DNA from: Desulfovibrio sp.
Lineage (GTDB): Bacteria > Desulfobacterota > Desulfovibrionia > Desulfovibrionales > Desulfovibrionaceae
Assembly (NCBI RefSeq): GCF_009712225.1
Contig: NZ_WASP01000005.1
Span: 91,136 to 155,135 of the forward strand
Direction of reading: 5' to 3'
Length of the DNA stretch: 64,000 bases
Shown here: positions 1-7,895 of the stretch, one piece after another
Layout of the letters: every line of letters begins with the position of its first letter
Position numbering within the stretch: the stretch's first letter is position 1
Notes under the pieces: generated by a model
Seen by the model: the letters and a program-made list of their open reading frames with translations, nothing else
What the model was told of the DNA's origin: nothing
Databases searched by the model: none
Program-made: the position numbers and the translations under genes

Positions 1-138
1 CTCCAGTTCGAGGCTGTGTTCGGCGTTGGTCTGCACTGCCTGTCTGTACAACACGCCAGTTAGTACCAGCCACGCCAGACTGGCAGCCAGAGCCAACCAC
101 GGCATCTTTTTTGATTTTTTTATTGATTCGCGTAGCAT
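1..138 (-). CDS. N-terminal fragment of a membrane protein, cut by the window edge
   Basis: An ATG at 136-138 on the minus strand opens a frame that runs off the window after 46 codons. It is preceded by the ribosome binding site AAGGTGA at good spacing. The visible part has a short lysine-rich cytoplasmic start (about residues 1-13) and one hydrophobic helix (about 14-31), followed by a polar stretch that would be periplasmic. This is the usual start of a membrane sensor such as a histidine kinase or chemoreceptor. Its position divergent from nrfHA would suit a sensor for that operon. No catalytic domain is visible, so the function is inference. Confidence 0.5.
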   Translation of the reverse strand, partial: MLRESIKKSKKMPWLALAASLAWLVLTGVLYRQAVQTNAEHSLELE

Positions 139-201
139 TGCTCACCTTCTGGTGTGAGTTGTCATATTTTTATGAATTTGTCTTATTTTTCTGATTTTTT
201 C

Positions 202-217
202 TGTGATAGCAATCACG
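202..217. promoter_or_regulatory. CRP/FNR-family-like inverted repeat upstream of nrfHA
   Basis: The sequence TGTGATAGCAATCACG has GTGAT and ATCAC arms around a short centre. This resembles the TGTGA-N6-TCACA pattern bound by CRP/FNR-family regulators, which in Desulfovibrio include the nitrosative-stress regulator HcpR. It lies about 100 bases upstream of the probable nrfHA start point, between the two divergent genes, and could serve either direction. Binding is inferred. Confidence 0.4.
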
Positions 218-287
218 TTTTCCCAGTGCATTCTGATTAACCATGTTATTTTTATACTTATTATTTTTTTAATTTATTTGCGTTTTT

Positions 288-303
288 TGGTACGGTTCTT
301 GTT
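288..303 (+). promoter_or_regulatory. Probable sigma-54 promoter of nrfHA
   Basis: TGGTACG, four bases, then TTGTT resembles the sigma-54 consensus TGGCACG-N4-TTGCW with two mismatches. The -24 GG is intact, but the -12 GC is GT. It is on the coding strand 59 bases before the nrfH start. Sigma-54-dependent control of nrfHA by an adjacent two-component system is known in related Desulfovibrio, which supports the reading. Confidence 0.45.
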
Positions 304-316
304 TTCTTGACTGGGT

Positions 317-335
317 TGCCGCCATTGGGGCGGCA
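317..335. repeat. Inverted repeat in the nrfHA leader
   Basis: TGCCGCC and GGCGGCA form perfect 7-base arms around ATTGG, just downstream of the probable sigma-54 start point and 26 bases before nrfH. It could be a 5' stem-loop of the mRNA or an operator. Confidence 0.4.
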
Positions 336-361
336 CGTTAGGAGCGAGTTAAGGAGGCTCT

Positions 362-829
362 ATGGGAACACCCCGCAATGGACCATGGCTTAAGGTGCTG
401 TTGGGCGGCGTTGCGGCGGGAATGGTGCTTTTGGGTGTGCTTGCGTACGCCATGACGACAACTGACCAGCGACCGTTTTGCTCCAGTTGTCACATAATGC
501 AGGAAGCGGCCGTAACCCAGAAAATGGGTACACATGCCAAGCTTTCCTGTAATGAGTGCCATGCCCCGCACAATCTGCTGGCCAAGCTGCCGTTCAAAGC
601 CCAGGAAGGCTTACGTGACGTTATCGGCAACATTTCAGGCCACGACATTCCGCGCCCTCTGAGTGTTCGTACCAAGGATGTGGTTAATGCCAACTGCATG
701 GCCTGCCATAGTCAGACCAATGTAAACGTGGCCAGCATGAACGCCAAACCCTACTGTGTGGATTGCCACCGGGGTGTTGCCCACATGCGCATGATGCCCA
801 TAAGCACAAGGACGGTAGCCAATGACTAA
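362..829 (+). CDS. nrfH: NrfH, tetraheme c-type quinol dehydrogenase subunit of nitrite reductase
   Basis: NrfH takes electrons from menaquinol and passes them to NrfA for ammonia-forming nitrite reduction. The 155-residue protein has one N-terminal membrane helix (about 10-31) and four heme sites: C40-C43-H44, C63-C66-H67, C112-C115-H116 and C132-C135-H136. The first is CxxCHxM, with Met46 as expected for the unusual axial ligand of NrfH. Lys79 and Asp86 have the spacing of the pair assigned to quinol binding in D. vulgaris NrfH. The start is fixed by AAGGAGG seven bases upstream. The gene overlaps nrfA by 8 bases, so the two are co-translated. Confidence 0.97.
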   Translation: MGTPRNGPWLKVLLGGVAAGMVLLGVLAYAMTTTDQRPFCSSCHIMQEAAVTQKMGTHAKLSCNECHAPHNLLAKLPFKAQEGLRDVIGNISGHDIPRPLSVRTKDVVNANCMACHSQTNVNVASMNAKPYCVDCHRGVAHMRMMPISTRTVAND

Positions 830-2405
830 GAGCAACATACACAAGGCCCTGGGAGCGGCGGCCCTGCTTGGCATGGTTTTGCTTACGGGCTGTCAGGATG
901 TTTCCACAGACCTCAAACCTCCCAAGTACAAAACCTCCATTCCTGAAAATGCCACCCGCATTTCTTCGTTCAAGGCGGAATTTCCCCAGCAGTACGCCTC
1001 GTATATGAAGAACAACGAAACTTCGGTAATGACGGAATACAAGGGGTCCATTCCCTACCACAAGAATGACAACGTCAACCCGTTGCCCAAGGGATTCAAG
1101 CACGCTCAGCCCTATCTCAAAAACCTGTGGCTGGGTTACCCCTTTATGTACGAATACAATGAAGCCCGTGGCCACACTTATGCCATCGAGGACTTTGTAA
1201 ACATCGACCGCATCAACCGCTTTGCCGCCGACGGCAAGGGCGGCCTGCCCGCCACCTGCTGGAACTGCAAAACTCCCAAGATGATGGAATGGGTCAAGCA
1301 GTACGGCGATGCTTTCTGGTCCAAGGACGTCAACGAATTCCGCGGCAAGGACAAGATCGACGGCATGGACGAAACCATTGGTTGCGCCAACTGCCACGAC
1401 CCTGTGACCATGGAACTGCGCCCCTACTCCGAGCCTCTCAAGGACTGGCTGAAGCGTAGTGGACAGGACTGGGCCAAGCTTTCGCGCAACCAGAAGCGTA
1501 GCCTCGTGTGCGCCCAGTGCCACGTGGAATACTACTTTACCCACAAGGACAACGGCCCCGCCGCCAAGCCCGTGTTCCCCTGGGACAACGGCTTCAACCC
1601 CGAAGACATGTACCAGTACTACAAGGGTCATGGCCCCAAGGGTGCTGACGGCAAGCCCGGTCCGTTCTCTGACTGGACGCACGCCGCTTCAAAGGTTGGC
1701 ATGGTCAAGATGCAGCATCCTGACTACGAAATGTTCCAGGATGGCCCCCACGGCGCCGCTGGCGTAGCCTGCGCCGACTGCCACATGCCCTACATGCGTG
1801 AAGGCGGCAAGAAGGTTTCCAGCCACTGGATGACCTCACCTCTCAAGGATCCGGAACTGCGCGCATGCCGCCAGTGCCATGCCGACAAGACTGCCGACTA
1901 CCTGCGCAGCCGCGTGGAATACACGCAAAAGAAGGCCTTTGACCAGTTGCTCAAGGCCCAGGAAATCTCGGTCAAGGCCCATGAAGCTGTTCGCCTTGCC
2001 AATGGCTACGAAGGCAAGCGTTCGCCCGATTATGACGCGCTCATGACCGAAGCCCGCGAAATGGTCCGCAAGGGCCAGCTGTTCTGGGATTATGTTTCTG
2101 CAGAAAACAGCGTTGGTTTCCACAACCCTGCCAAGACGCTTGATACGCTCATGACCTCCATGGAATGCAGCCAGAAGGCTGTTGACCTTGCCACCAAGGC
2201 CACGGAATTTGGCATTGCAGAGCAGCTTGCCAAGGACATCAAGGAAACGGTGCCCCCGATTCTTGAAATGAGCCGCAAGTTGCAGCAGGACCCCGAGTTC
2301 CTCAAGAAGAACCCCTGGACCAAGCTGCTGCCCGCTCTGCCCAAGGCAGACCAGGTATGGGATGGCCAGACCCGCATTACCTCTGAGGCCAAGCCCGCCC
2401 AGTAA
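822..2405 (+). CDS. nrfA: NrfA, pentaheme cytochrome c nitrite reductase
   Basis: NrfA is the catalytic subunit that reduces nitrite to ammonium with six electrons outside the cytoplasmic membrane. The catalytic heme motif is the diagnostic CWNCK (C146, C149, K150). Four CxxCH sites follow: C188-H192, C230-H234, C317-H321 and C349-H353. The N-terminus has a hydrophobic stretch ending in LLTGC (Cys24), a lipobox, so the mature protein is probably a lipoprotein held beside NrfH. The 527-residue length fits the family. Two strong hairpins follow the stop codon, so nrfHA is a two-gene operon. Confidence 0.98.
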   Translation: MTKSNIHKALGAAALLGMVLLTGCQDVSTDLKPPKYKTSIPENATRISSFKAEFPQQYASYMKNNETSVMTEYKGSIPYHKNDNVNPLPKGFKHAQPYLKNLWLGYPFMYEYNEARGHTYAIEDFVNIDRINRFAADGKGGLPATCWNCKTPKMMEWVKQYGDAFWSKDVNEFRGKDKIDGMDETIGCANCHDPVTMELRPYSEPLKDWLKRSGQDWAKLSRNQKRSLVCAQCHVEYYFTHKDNGPAAKPVFPWDNGFNPEDMYQYYKGHGPKGADGKPGPFSDWTHAASKVGMVKMQHPDYEMFQDGPHGAAGVACADCHMPYMREGGKKVSSHWMTSPLKDPELRACRQCHADKTADYLRSRVEYTQKKAFDQLLKAQEISVKAHEAVRLANGYEGKRSPDYDALMTEAREMVRKGQLFWDYVSAENSVGFHNPAKTLDTLMTSMECSQKAVDLATKATEFGIAEQLAKDIKETVPPILEMSRKLQQDPEFLKKNPWTKLLPALPKADQVWDGQTRITSEAKPAQ

Positions 2406-2417
2406 TCCAACTCAAAT

Positions 2418-2446
2418 GCGAGGCCTTTGCCCGGCAAGGGCCTCGC
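2418..2446 (+). terminator. First hairpin after nrfA
   Basis: GCGAGGCCTTT and AAGGGCCTCGC form an 11-base-pair stem with one G-U pair, 13 bases after the nrfA stop. It has no long T-run of its own and probably works in tandem with the next hairpin. Confidence 0.5.
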
Positions 2447-2460
2447 ACAGTTTCTCCGTA

Positions 2461-2499
2461 CGCACAGGCCCTGCGCAAGTGGGGCCTGTGTGCGTTTTT
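2461..2499 (+). terminator. Rho-independent terminator of nrfHA
   Basis: CGCACAGGCCC pairs with GGGCCTGTGTGCG, allowing one mismatch or bulge, and the stem runs straight into TTTTT. This is a classic intrinsic terminator for nrfHA. Confidence 0.85.
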
Positions 2500-2635
2500 G
2501 TCCTCTGGTAAATTGCTTCGGGCAATTACTGCTTTCAATTGCAAAAGTTTTTTGCTCTGTTATGCCTATCATGCTCATATCAGGCACGTTATTTGCTTAA
2601 TTCTTTGCAGCACCCAGAGTGTTAAGTTTTTGACA

Positions 2636-2655
2636 TTTGCAGATTAATCTGCAAA
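2636..2655. promoter_or_regulatory. Perfect 20-bp palindrome abutting a TTGACA hexamer
   Basis: TTTGCAGATTAATCTGCAAA is its own reverse complement over all 20 bases. It begins directly after TTGACA (2630-2635), a perfect -35 hexamer, so it fills the spacer of a likely promoter for the lipoprotein gene starting at 2684. No good -10 is visible at 17-base spacing. The arrangement is typical of an operator for a dimeric regulator, but the regulator is unknown. Confidence 0.5.
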
Positions 2656-2683
2656 CACGGCAGGTTGCAGCATGGAAGCAGCA

Positions 2684-3175
2684 ATGCACACACACAATTG
2701 GCGCATTTGGCGCAACATGGCTCTTCTCCTGGTTTGCGCCGTTCTTCTGACAGCGTGCGGCGCATTCAGGTCTGCGCCAGATTCTGGCCCTGCGCCCGAA
2801 TCTGCCCGCAAGGCGGTAAAAACGGCTTACACCCAGATGGGCAAAAAGTATCGGCCAGGCGGAGCTTCTCCACAAAAGGGCTTTGACTGTTCAGGTCTTA
2901 TCTGGTGGGCATACCGCGAAAACGGCGTAAAGGTGCCGCGTATCACCACCGACCAGGCCAACGCAGGACAGAAGATTTCCCTTTCTGACGCCAGACAGGG
3001 TGATATTCTCGTTTTCCGCACAGGTTCCGGACCGCGCGGCTTGCACACAGGCATTTACGCCGGTGGCAATTCATTTATCCACAGCCCGCGACGGGGTGAA
3101 AATGTGCGTGTGGAAAGCCTTGAGGTTCCATACTGGCGCAACAAGCTTATTGCCGTGCGCAGGGTGGTGTACTGA
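2684..3175 (+). CDS. NlpC/P60-family lipoprotein, probable peptidoglycan endopeptidase
   Basis: This is a 163-residue predicted lipoprotein: a hydrophobic N-terminus ends in LLTAC (Cys25), followed by a short Pro/Ser-rich linker and an NlpC/P60 domain. The catalytic triad can be placed as Cys69 in FDCSGL, His121 in GLHTGIY and His133 in FIHSPR. Such enzymes cleave peptide cross-links of peptidoglycan from the outer face. The ATG at 2684 is chosen because GGAAG lies five bases before it; an in-frame ATG at 2672 has no ribosome binding site. The gene stands alone, with a palindromic promoter region before it and a terminator after it. Confidence 0.9.
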   Translation: MHTHNWRIWRNMALLLVCAVLLTACGAFRSAPDSGPAPESARKAVKTAYTQMGKKYRPGGASPQKGFDCSGLIWWAYRENGVKVPRITTDQANAGQKISLSDARQGDILVFRTGSGPRGLHTGIYAGGNSFIHSPRRGENVRVESLEVPYWRNKLIAVRRVVY

Positions 3176-3214
3176 TTCGCAGTATCGCCACTGCGCAATG
3201 GCGCAACAACTTTC

Positions 3215-3250
3215 AAAGGCGGTAACGGCATTGCCTGTACCGCCTTTTCT
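3215..3250 (+). terminator. Rho-independent terminator of the NlpC/P60 gene
   Basis: AAAGGCGGTA and TACCGCCTTT form a perfect 10-base-pair stem around a 13-base loop, followed by T-rich sequence, 39 bases after the stop codon. Confidence 0.8.
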
Positions 3251-3420
3251 GTTTGCTGACTTGCTATTAAATTTTGTTTGGAGTATTTCAAAAAGAATTA
3301 TTTCGGAATCACTTTGTTGCTGATTTCCGCTTCTGCCCACTCCCCTCATTTTATTCAATTTGCCGGGTTACGACCTGCCAGATCGACTGGTGGTGTACCT
3401 TTACCGGTACGGGAGGAAAC

Positions 3421-4002
3421 ATGGCACGCAAGGCTGCTGTAGCTGAAAGCCTGTTGAGTATTGCGGATATTTCACGCCATTTTTCCCTGCCAGAATCCAC
3501 TACCCGCTATTACTGCAAGCGCTTTGCGCAATTTATCCCCAGTGTGGGTGATGGCCGAAGAAGACGCTATAGGCGCGAAACGCTCGACGTTATTTCCGCA
3601 ATACTCGAGCAGATGCAAAAATCGCGCACGGCTGCGGCTGTGGAGGATGCGCTTTCCGCGCGCTTTCCCCGTAACGCCGTGGCGGTTGCGGATACCGCAC
3701 CTGCGCACGAAGTTTCTGATCTTGCGGTAGCCAACGAATTTTTTCCTTCTGCCGCACTGCAGATTCTAGAGCGGCAGACCAGCGCCATCGAGGGCATCGC
3801 CCACCTGCTACAGCTGGTGGTGCAACGCCTGCCGGTAGCAGGTAATGCGGCCCCGCCAGAAGTGGGCGAACTGCGGCAAGAGGTAGCCAACCTGCGTACC
3901 CTGCTCGACGCCTCAGAAAAAACGCAGCAGGCCGATCTTGACCAGCTGCGCACGTGGATGACCAAAGTAATCCGCAATCGCGGAAACACCAGTCAGCAAT
4001 AA
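3421..4002 (+). CDS. MerR-like helix-turn-helix regulator
   Basis: This 193-residue protein has an N-terminal MerR-type winged helix-turn-helix (about residues 10-62: LLSIADISRHF, then TTRYYCKRF and the arginine-rich wing GRRRRYRRE). An Ala/Glu-rich middle and a C-terminal coiled-coil-like segment (about 150-185), probably for dimerisation, follow. There is no cysteine cluster like those of metal-sensing MerR proteins, so an effector cannot be guessed. The start at 3421 is set by GGGAGG six bases upstream; longer in-frame extensions cover AT-rich intergenic DNA. It is a single-gene unit ending in a strong terminator. Confidence 0.85.
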   Translation: MARKAAVAESLLSIADISRHFSLPESTTRYYCKRFAQFIPSVGDGRRRRYRRETLDVISAILEQMQKSRTAAAVEDALSARFPRNAVAVADTAPAHEVSDLAVANEFFPSAALQILERQTSAIEGIAHLLQLVVQRLPVAGNAAPPEVGELRQEVANLRTLLDASEKTQQADLDQLRTWMTKVIRNRGNTSQQ

Positions 4003-4013
4003 ACACATTTGCC

Positions 4014-4053
4014 AAAAAAAGAGCAGACCGTTGATGCGGTCTGCTCTTTTTTT
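4014..4053. terminator. Bidirectional terminator after the MerR-like gene
   Basis: AGAGCAGACCG and CGGTCTGCTCT form a perfect stem around TTGATG. It is flanked by seven A on the left and seven T on the right, so it can terminate transcription from either side. Confidence 0.9.
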
Positions 4054-4349
4054 GCGTCACGTTGCGCTTTTGGGTATCACAGCAGGCACACCTGCCCCCG
4101 CATAAAAGCGTATCTGGCTATGATTGCGGCAAAGCTTGTCGAGCTGCGCTATTGATGCGGATACGTCGCCGTATGCCTTGAAATGGGTCTGGTGTTGGTT
4201 TTAAGCGCAGAACCAGGGATATCCTGAAAGCACTGTACAAACACTTTTACAGGCTGCCCTGTCCTTTTTAAGCCTGTTCTGTGTGCTGTGGTCGGGTTGC
4301 GATCAAAAACCATTTATTGATGGCGCGGTCCCGCGCCCAACCAGCAGGC
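4054..4349. other. Intergenic stretch with no gene seen
   Basis: This gap lies between the plus-strand MerR-like gene and the end of the leftward GNAT operon. Short open frames have no ribosome binding site and no recognisable product. The only structure seen is GGCGCGG-TC-CCGCGCC near 4321-4337, a possible weak minus-strand terminator for the GNAT gene. Confidence 0.5.
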
Positions 4350-4811
4350 CTACACCCTTTCCAGCCAGACCAGAGGAACACCGGTTGCGGTTGTGCTTTT
4401 CTTGAATGGCCTGAAACCAAACCTTCCGTACAACCGCAGGTTGCGCTCGCTTCTGGTACTGGTAAACAGCACCAGCCGGTTGGTCTGCCCCTGTTTTTTT
4501 ACATGGGCAATTATGGCTTCAAGCAAGGCTGAACCACAGCCTCTGCCCTGCCACTGCGGCAGCACTGCCAGCCTACCGATATAAAAACCGTCCGAAGCCA
4601 AATGGCCCCGGACGGTTCCCACAAGTGCTCCGCCGTCATTCACGGCCTTGAGTATGATGCCCTTGCGCAAGTCTTCTGCAAGTTCATCAAGCGTCTGGGT
4701 CATGGGCGGGATATTCCAGTCATTTACCAGCTGCGCCTCGGCCGTAAAAGCAGCCTTTTGCAATGCCAGAATTCCGGACAGATCCTGCTGGCGCACCGGC
4801 AGTATGTTCAT
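4350..4811 (-). CDS. GNAT-family N-acetyltransferase
   Basis: This 153-residue protein shows the GNAT fold: an N-terminal strand, an acceptor-side region, and the acetyl-CoA pyrophosphate loop QWQGRGCGSALLEAI (about residues 88-102, the Q/RxxGxG/A motif). The C-terminal LYGRFGFRP segment is typical of small-molecule acetyltransferases. The substrate cannot be told. It starts three bases after the stop of the upstream DsbA-like gene, so it is the last gene of a receiver-DsbA-GNAT operon. The ribosome binding site is weak (AGTAGAGA), which suggests translational coupling. Confidence 0.88.
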   Translation of the reverse strand: MNILPVRQQDLSGILALQKAAFTAEAQLVNDWNIPPMTQTLDELAEDLRKGIILKAVNDGGALVGTVRGHLASDGFYIGRLAVLPQWQGRGCGSALLEAIIAHVKKQGQTNRLVLFTSTRSERNLRLYGRFGFRPFKKSTTATGVPLVWLERV

Positions 4812-4814
4812 TCT

Positions 4815-5627
4815 CTACTTGCTGTTTTTGAGCGCCATATCAACAGCGCTCTTGAACAGGTCAAGCGGCAGAGCGCCTCGCACCACAAGGTTGTTTACAA
4901 GAAAATACGGGGTACCTTCGATGCCCAGTTTTTGCGCATCCTGCTGGTCTTCGGCTATGATGTCCGTAACCTTCTTGCTGTGCACATCCTTGGCAAGGCG
5001 CTTCATATCCACATTCAGGCCTTCGGCCGTCTTTTTCAAGAAGGCCTCGCCATCGGCAATAAGCTTGTCGCGATCAGCAAACAGGGCCTTGTAGAACTGC
5101 CAGGCCTTTTCTTCGCTCTGCTGCGATATGGCCACAAAATAAGCCGAGGCGATGTTGGCTGGGCCCTTTTCGTCCAGAGGCATGTTTTTAAAAACAAGGC
5201 TCACGTCCTTGCCGTATTCCTGCAAAAGAGCATCTACGGTTTTGGATGCCTGCTGGCAAAAATGGCAGGTAAAGTCAGAGAAAGCCACAATGCGCACCTT
5301 GGCCTTGGGCGACCCCATGACCGGACGGCCTTCGGTCTTGACCGTTTTGTTCACCTTCATGTCTGCTGCCCACTGGGCTTCAAGGCTGTGCAGACGACGC
5401 AGGTTTGAACCCTGCTGTGCTATATCAAGCACAGATTCGCTTTGCCTGCGCAAAACATCCATGACCAGGTCAGGACGCTCGCGGAACAGTTTTTCAAGGA
5501 ACTGGGGCAGATTTTCTTCGGTAATCTCTACCGCGTTAGCCACAGCGCACTGCATTCCCGGTACAGCCCCAGCCAGCATGCTGGAGGCCAGAAACATGGC
5601 CGCAGCAATTTTTTTCCCACTATTCAT
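4815..5627 (-). CDS. Exported DsbA-family thiol:disulfide oxidoreductase
   Basis: This 270-residue thioredoxin-fold protein begins with a Sec signal peptide (about residues 1-31). A helical region follows, then the active site FTCHFC (Cys121 and Cys124) and the cis-proline loop GTPYF. The insertion between active site and cis-proline is all-helical, as in DsbA and the DsbA-like domain of ScsC/BdbD proteins. It probably forms or shuffles disulfides in periplasmic proteins. The ATG at 5625-5627 is chosen because AAGGAAG lies just upstream; an in-frame TTG at 5648 would put that site inside the gene. It follows the receiver gene by 27 bases. Confidence 0.9.
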   Translation of the reverse strand: MNSGKKIAAAMFLASSMLAGAVPGMQCAVANAVEITEENLPQFLEKLFRERPDLVMDVLRRQSESVLDIAQQGSNLRRLHSLEAQWAADMKVNKTVKTEGRPVMGSPKAKVRIVAFSDFTCHFCQQASKTVDALLQEYGKDVSLVFKNMPLDEKGPANIASAYFVAISQQSEEKAWQFYKALFADRDKLIADGEAFLKKTAEGLNVDMKRLAKDVHSKKVTDIIAEDQQDAQKLGIEGTPYFLVNNLVVRGALPLDLFKSAVDMALKNSK

Positions 5628-5654
5628 CGTGTTCTTCCTTATAAGCAAAATTCG

Positions 5655-6044
5655 CTAGCCCTGCCCCGCCTCAAGGCGAACCTGGGTAACGGCGTCTTCA
5701 ATTTTAAAAAGCAGCTCATCAATGTCAACAGGCTTCATCAGGTAGCCAAAAGCGCCTTCGGTCATTGCCTGTACGGCAAGCTGCATGTCTGCATGACCAG
5801 ATAACAGAATCACCTGAGTTTTAGGCCAACGTGAATGGATAATCTGCAGAGCAGACATGCCATCCATTACCGGCATTTTTACATCCATTATAATTATTCC
5901 AAAGGCAAACTGGCCCATGGCGTCCACTGCTTCCTGCCCGTTGGCAGCCGTTTGGCAGTCGTATCCTCTCCGCCCAAGTCGTTTGGACAGGATACGTGTT
6001 ACGTCTGATTCGTCGTCAACCAGCAGTATTTTTGTTTTTTCCAT
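5655..6044 (-). CDS. Stand-alone response-regulator receiver domain (CheY-like)
   Basis: This 129-residue protein is a complete receiver with no output domain. Asp10 and Asp11 form the acidic pair, Asp54 in IIIMDVKMP is the phospho-acceptor, Ser82 fills the conserved Ser/Thr position and Lys104 is present. The start at 6044 has GGAG six bases upstream; an in-frame TTG further upstream is less likely. It is the first gene of an operon with a DsbA-like protein and an acetyltransferase, an unusual partnership. The cognate kinase is not nearby. It is divergent from parA across a shared region that holds the parS-like site. Confidence 0.92.
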   Translation of the reverse strand: MEKTKILLVDDESDVTRILSKRLGRRGYDCQTAANGQEAVDAMGQFAFGIIIMDVKMPVMDGMSALQIIHSRWPKTQVILLSGHADMQLAVQAMTEGAFGYLMKPVDIDELLFKIEDAVTQVRLEAGQG

Positions 6045-6189
6045 ATGCGCTCCAGCCAAGGGATTGTGCCAGTTTTTCTACGCTTTTACTTGTTGTGGGC
6101 AAGTTTACGCGGCAATTTTTGGCTTTTAGCCTTGACGCTCCTTATCCACTCTTTTACAAACAACCCAGTACAGCTGCTCGTGTAGTTCA

Positions 6190-6205
6190 TGTTTCATGTG
6201 AAACA
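6190..6205. promoter_or_regulatory. parS-like centromere site upstream of parA
   Basis: TGTTTCATGTGAAACA differs from the widely conserved chromosomal parS consensus TGTTTCACGTGAAACA at one central base. It lies about 150 bases before parA and 1.7 kb before parB, as expected for an origin-proximal segregation site. ParB should bind here and spread, and it may also affect the divergent promoters. Confidence 0.8.
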
Positions 6206-6206
6206 C

Positions 6207-6222
6207 GAAGTTTAAAAACTTC
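6207..6222. repeat. Perfect inverted repeat next to parS
   Basis: GAAGTTTAAAAACTTC has perfect 7-base arms around AA and begins two bases after the parS-like site. It may be an extension of the ParB-binding region or an operator for the divergent parA and receiver promoters. Confidence 0.35.
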
Positions 6223-6308
6223 ATGTACAGCCTCACAAGCTGCCGATCAGCAAGAAATTTCATGCTCGTTGACGTACCTGCTCCCTAGCCAAAAAACACA
6301 TAGGTTGA

Positions 6309-7142
<834 letters not shown>

Positions 7143-7155
7143 CAATGCACGCAAA

Positions 7156-7560
7156 CTAAGCCTTGGGCGTGGTGTGCTCCACTGCCATGTGCTTATGAAA
7201 ATGCTTCTGGCGAATGGTTGTTCCGCACGCGCGGCAATAAAAAACCAGCAACCCGCCTATATTGGCATTGGTGAGCACGAAGGGCTGGCTGGGGTCATTG
7301 CGCCAGTCGGCAGTGGTGGCAGAACAGTGTGGGCAGGTGACAGAAGGACTGTAGGGATACTTAAAATCCCAGAACTGCATCAGTTCGTCAAAGCTCGCAA
7401 GAGGGCCAGCCGCCTGGGTAATCTCTTGCGGTGTGGATTCAACCTCAAGCAACTTGCGGACTTTGGGTTCCATTTTTTCCCACAGGCTCCACGGAATAAT
7501 GACGGAAGCAACATTGCCCTTGGCATCGGTAACATACTGAAGCAACGGATTATCGAGCAT
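7156..7560 (-). CDS. Small zinc-ribbon protein of unknown function between parA and parB
   Basis: This 134-residue protein has two parts. Residues 1-35 (YVTDAKGNVASVIIP, then WEKM) resemble the N-terminal fold of Phd/YefM-type antitoxins, which often read as a sequence-specific segment ending in PxxxWE. The C-terminal half carries two cysteine pairs, CPHC and CRAC about 42 residues apart, followed by a His-rich tail, which form a likely zinc ribbon. The start is set at 7560 by AAGGA eight bases upstream. It runs convergently to parA with a 13-base gap and no toxin gene beside it. I do not recognise the family, and a regulatory or adaptor role is a guess. Confidence 0.75.
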   Translation of the reverse strand: MLDNPLLQYVTDAKGNVASVIIPWSLWEKMEPKVRKLLEVESTPQEITQAAGPLASFDELMQFWDFKYPYSPSVTCPHCSATTADWRNDPSQPFVLTNANIGGLLVFYCRACGTTIRQKHFHKHMAVEHTTPKA

Positions 7561-7895
7561 ATACGATCCTTGGAGTAAAACAGGCAAAACAAAGCCTGGC
7601 TTGGCGGCAGTAAAAAAGCATTGCTAACAAGGCCCGGCACAATGAGCCGTGCTCTGCTCTGCCAGTAATAGCGCATAGCCTGCCGCGCCCCAAGGGTAAA
7701 TGTCAAGAACGCAAAATAAGTAAAGCCACCGCCTTAGGGCACTGACCAACAAAAGCAGAAACGGCAATGTGTATTGCCGGGCATATAGATTCAAAAATCG
7801 CACCACGGCATCGCGCCAGCAGCAAGCTTGGCAGCACAATGTCATTGCAACAAAACGCATGGCATGCCATGCGCAGCATAGCGGAAGGAGAAACC
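7561..7895. promoter_or_regulatory. Leader and promoter region of parB with two palindromes
   Basis: No gene is seen in this 335-base gap between divergent genes. Two perfect inverted repeats stand out. CGGCAAT-GTGT-ATTGCCG (7762-7779) sits just before TATAGA (7784-7789), a possible -10. CGCATGGCATGCCATGCG (7856-7873) is an 18-base palindrome 22 bases before the parB ATG. Both could be operators, or the second could fold near the ribosome binding site. Confidence 0.45.

Noticed and set aside
3075..3083. Perfect DnaA box TTATCCACA inside the NlpC/P60 gene
   Set aside because: It is a single copy in coding sequence (FIHSP region) far from the dnaA locus and is probably chance.
4281..4532. 83-codon plus-strand frame overlapping the GNAT gene
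   Set aside because: No ribosome binding site, and it overlaps a better gene on the opposite strand.
5628..5648. Longer TTG start for the DsbA-like gene
   Set aside because: It would bury the clear AAGGAAG ribosome binding site inside the gene; the ATG at 5627 gives a normal signal peptide.
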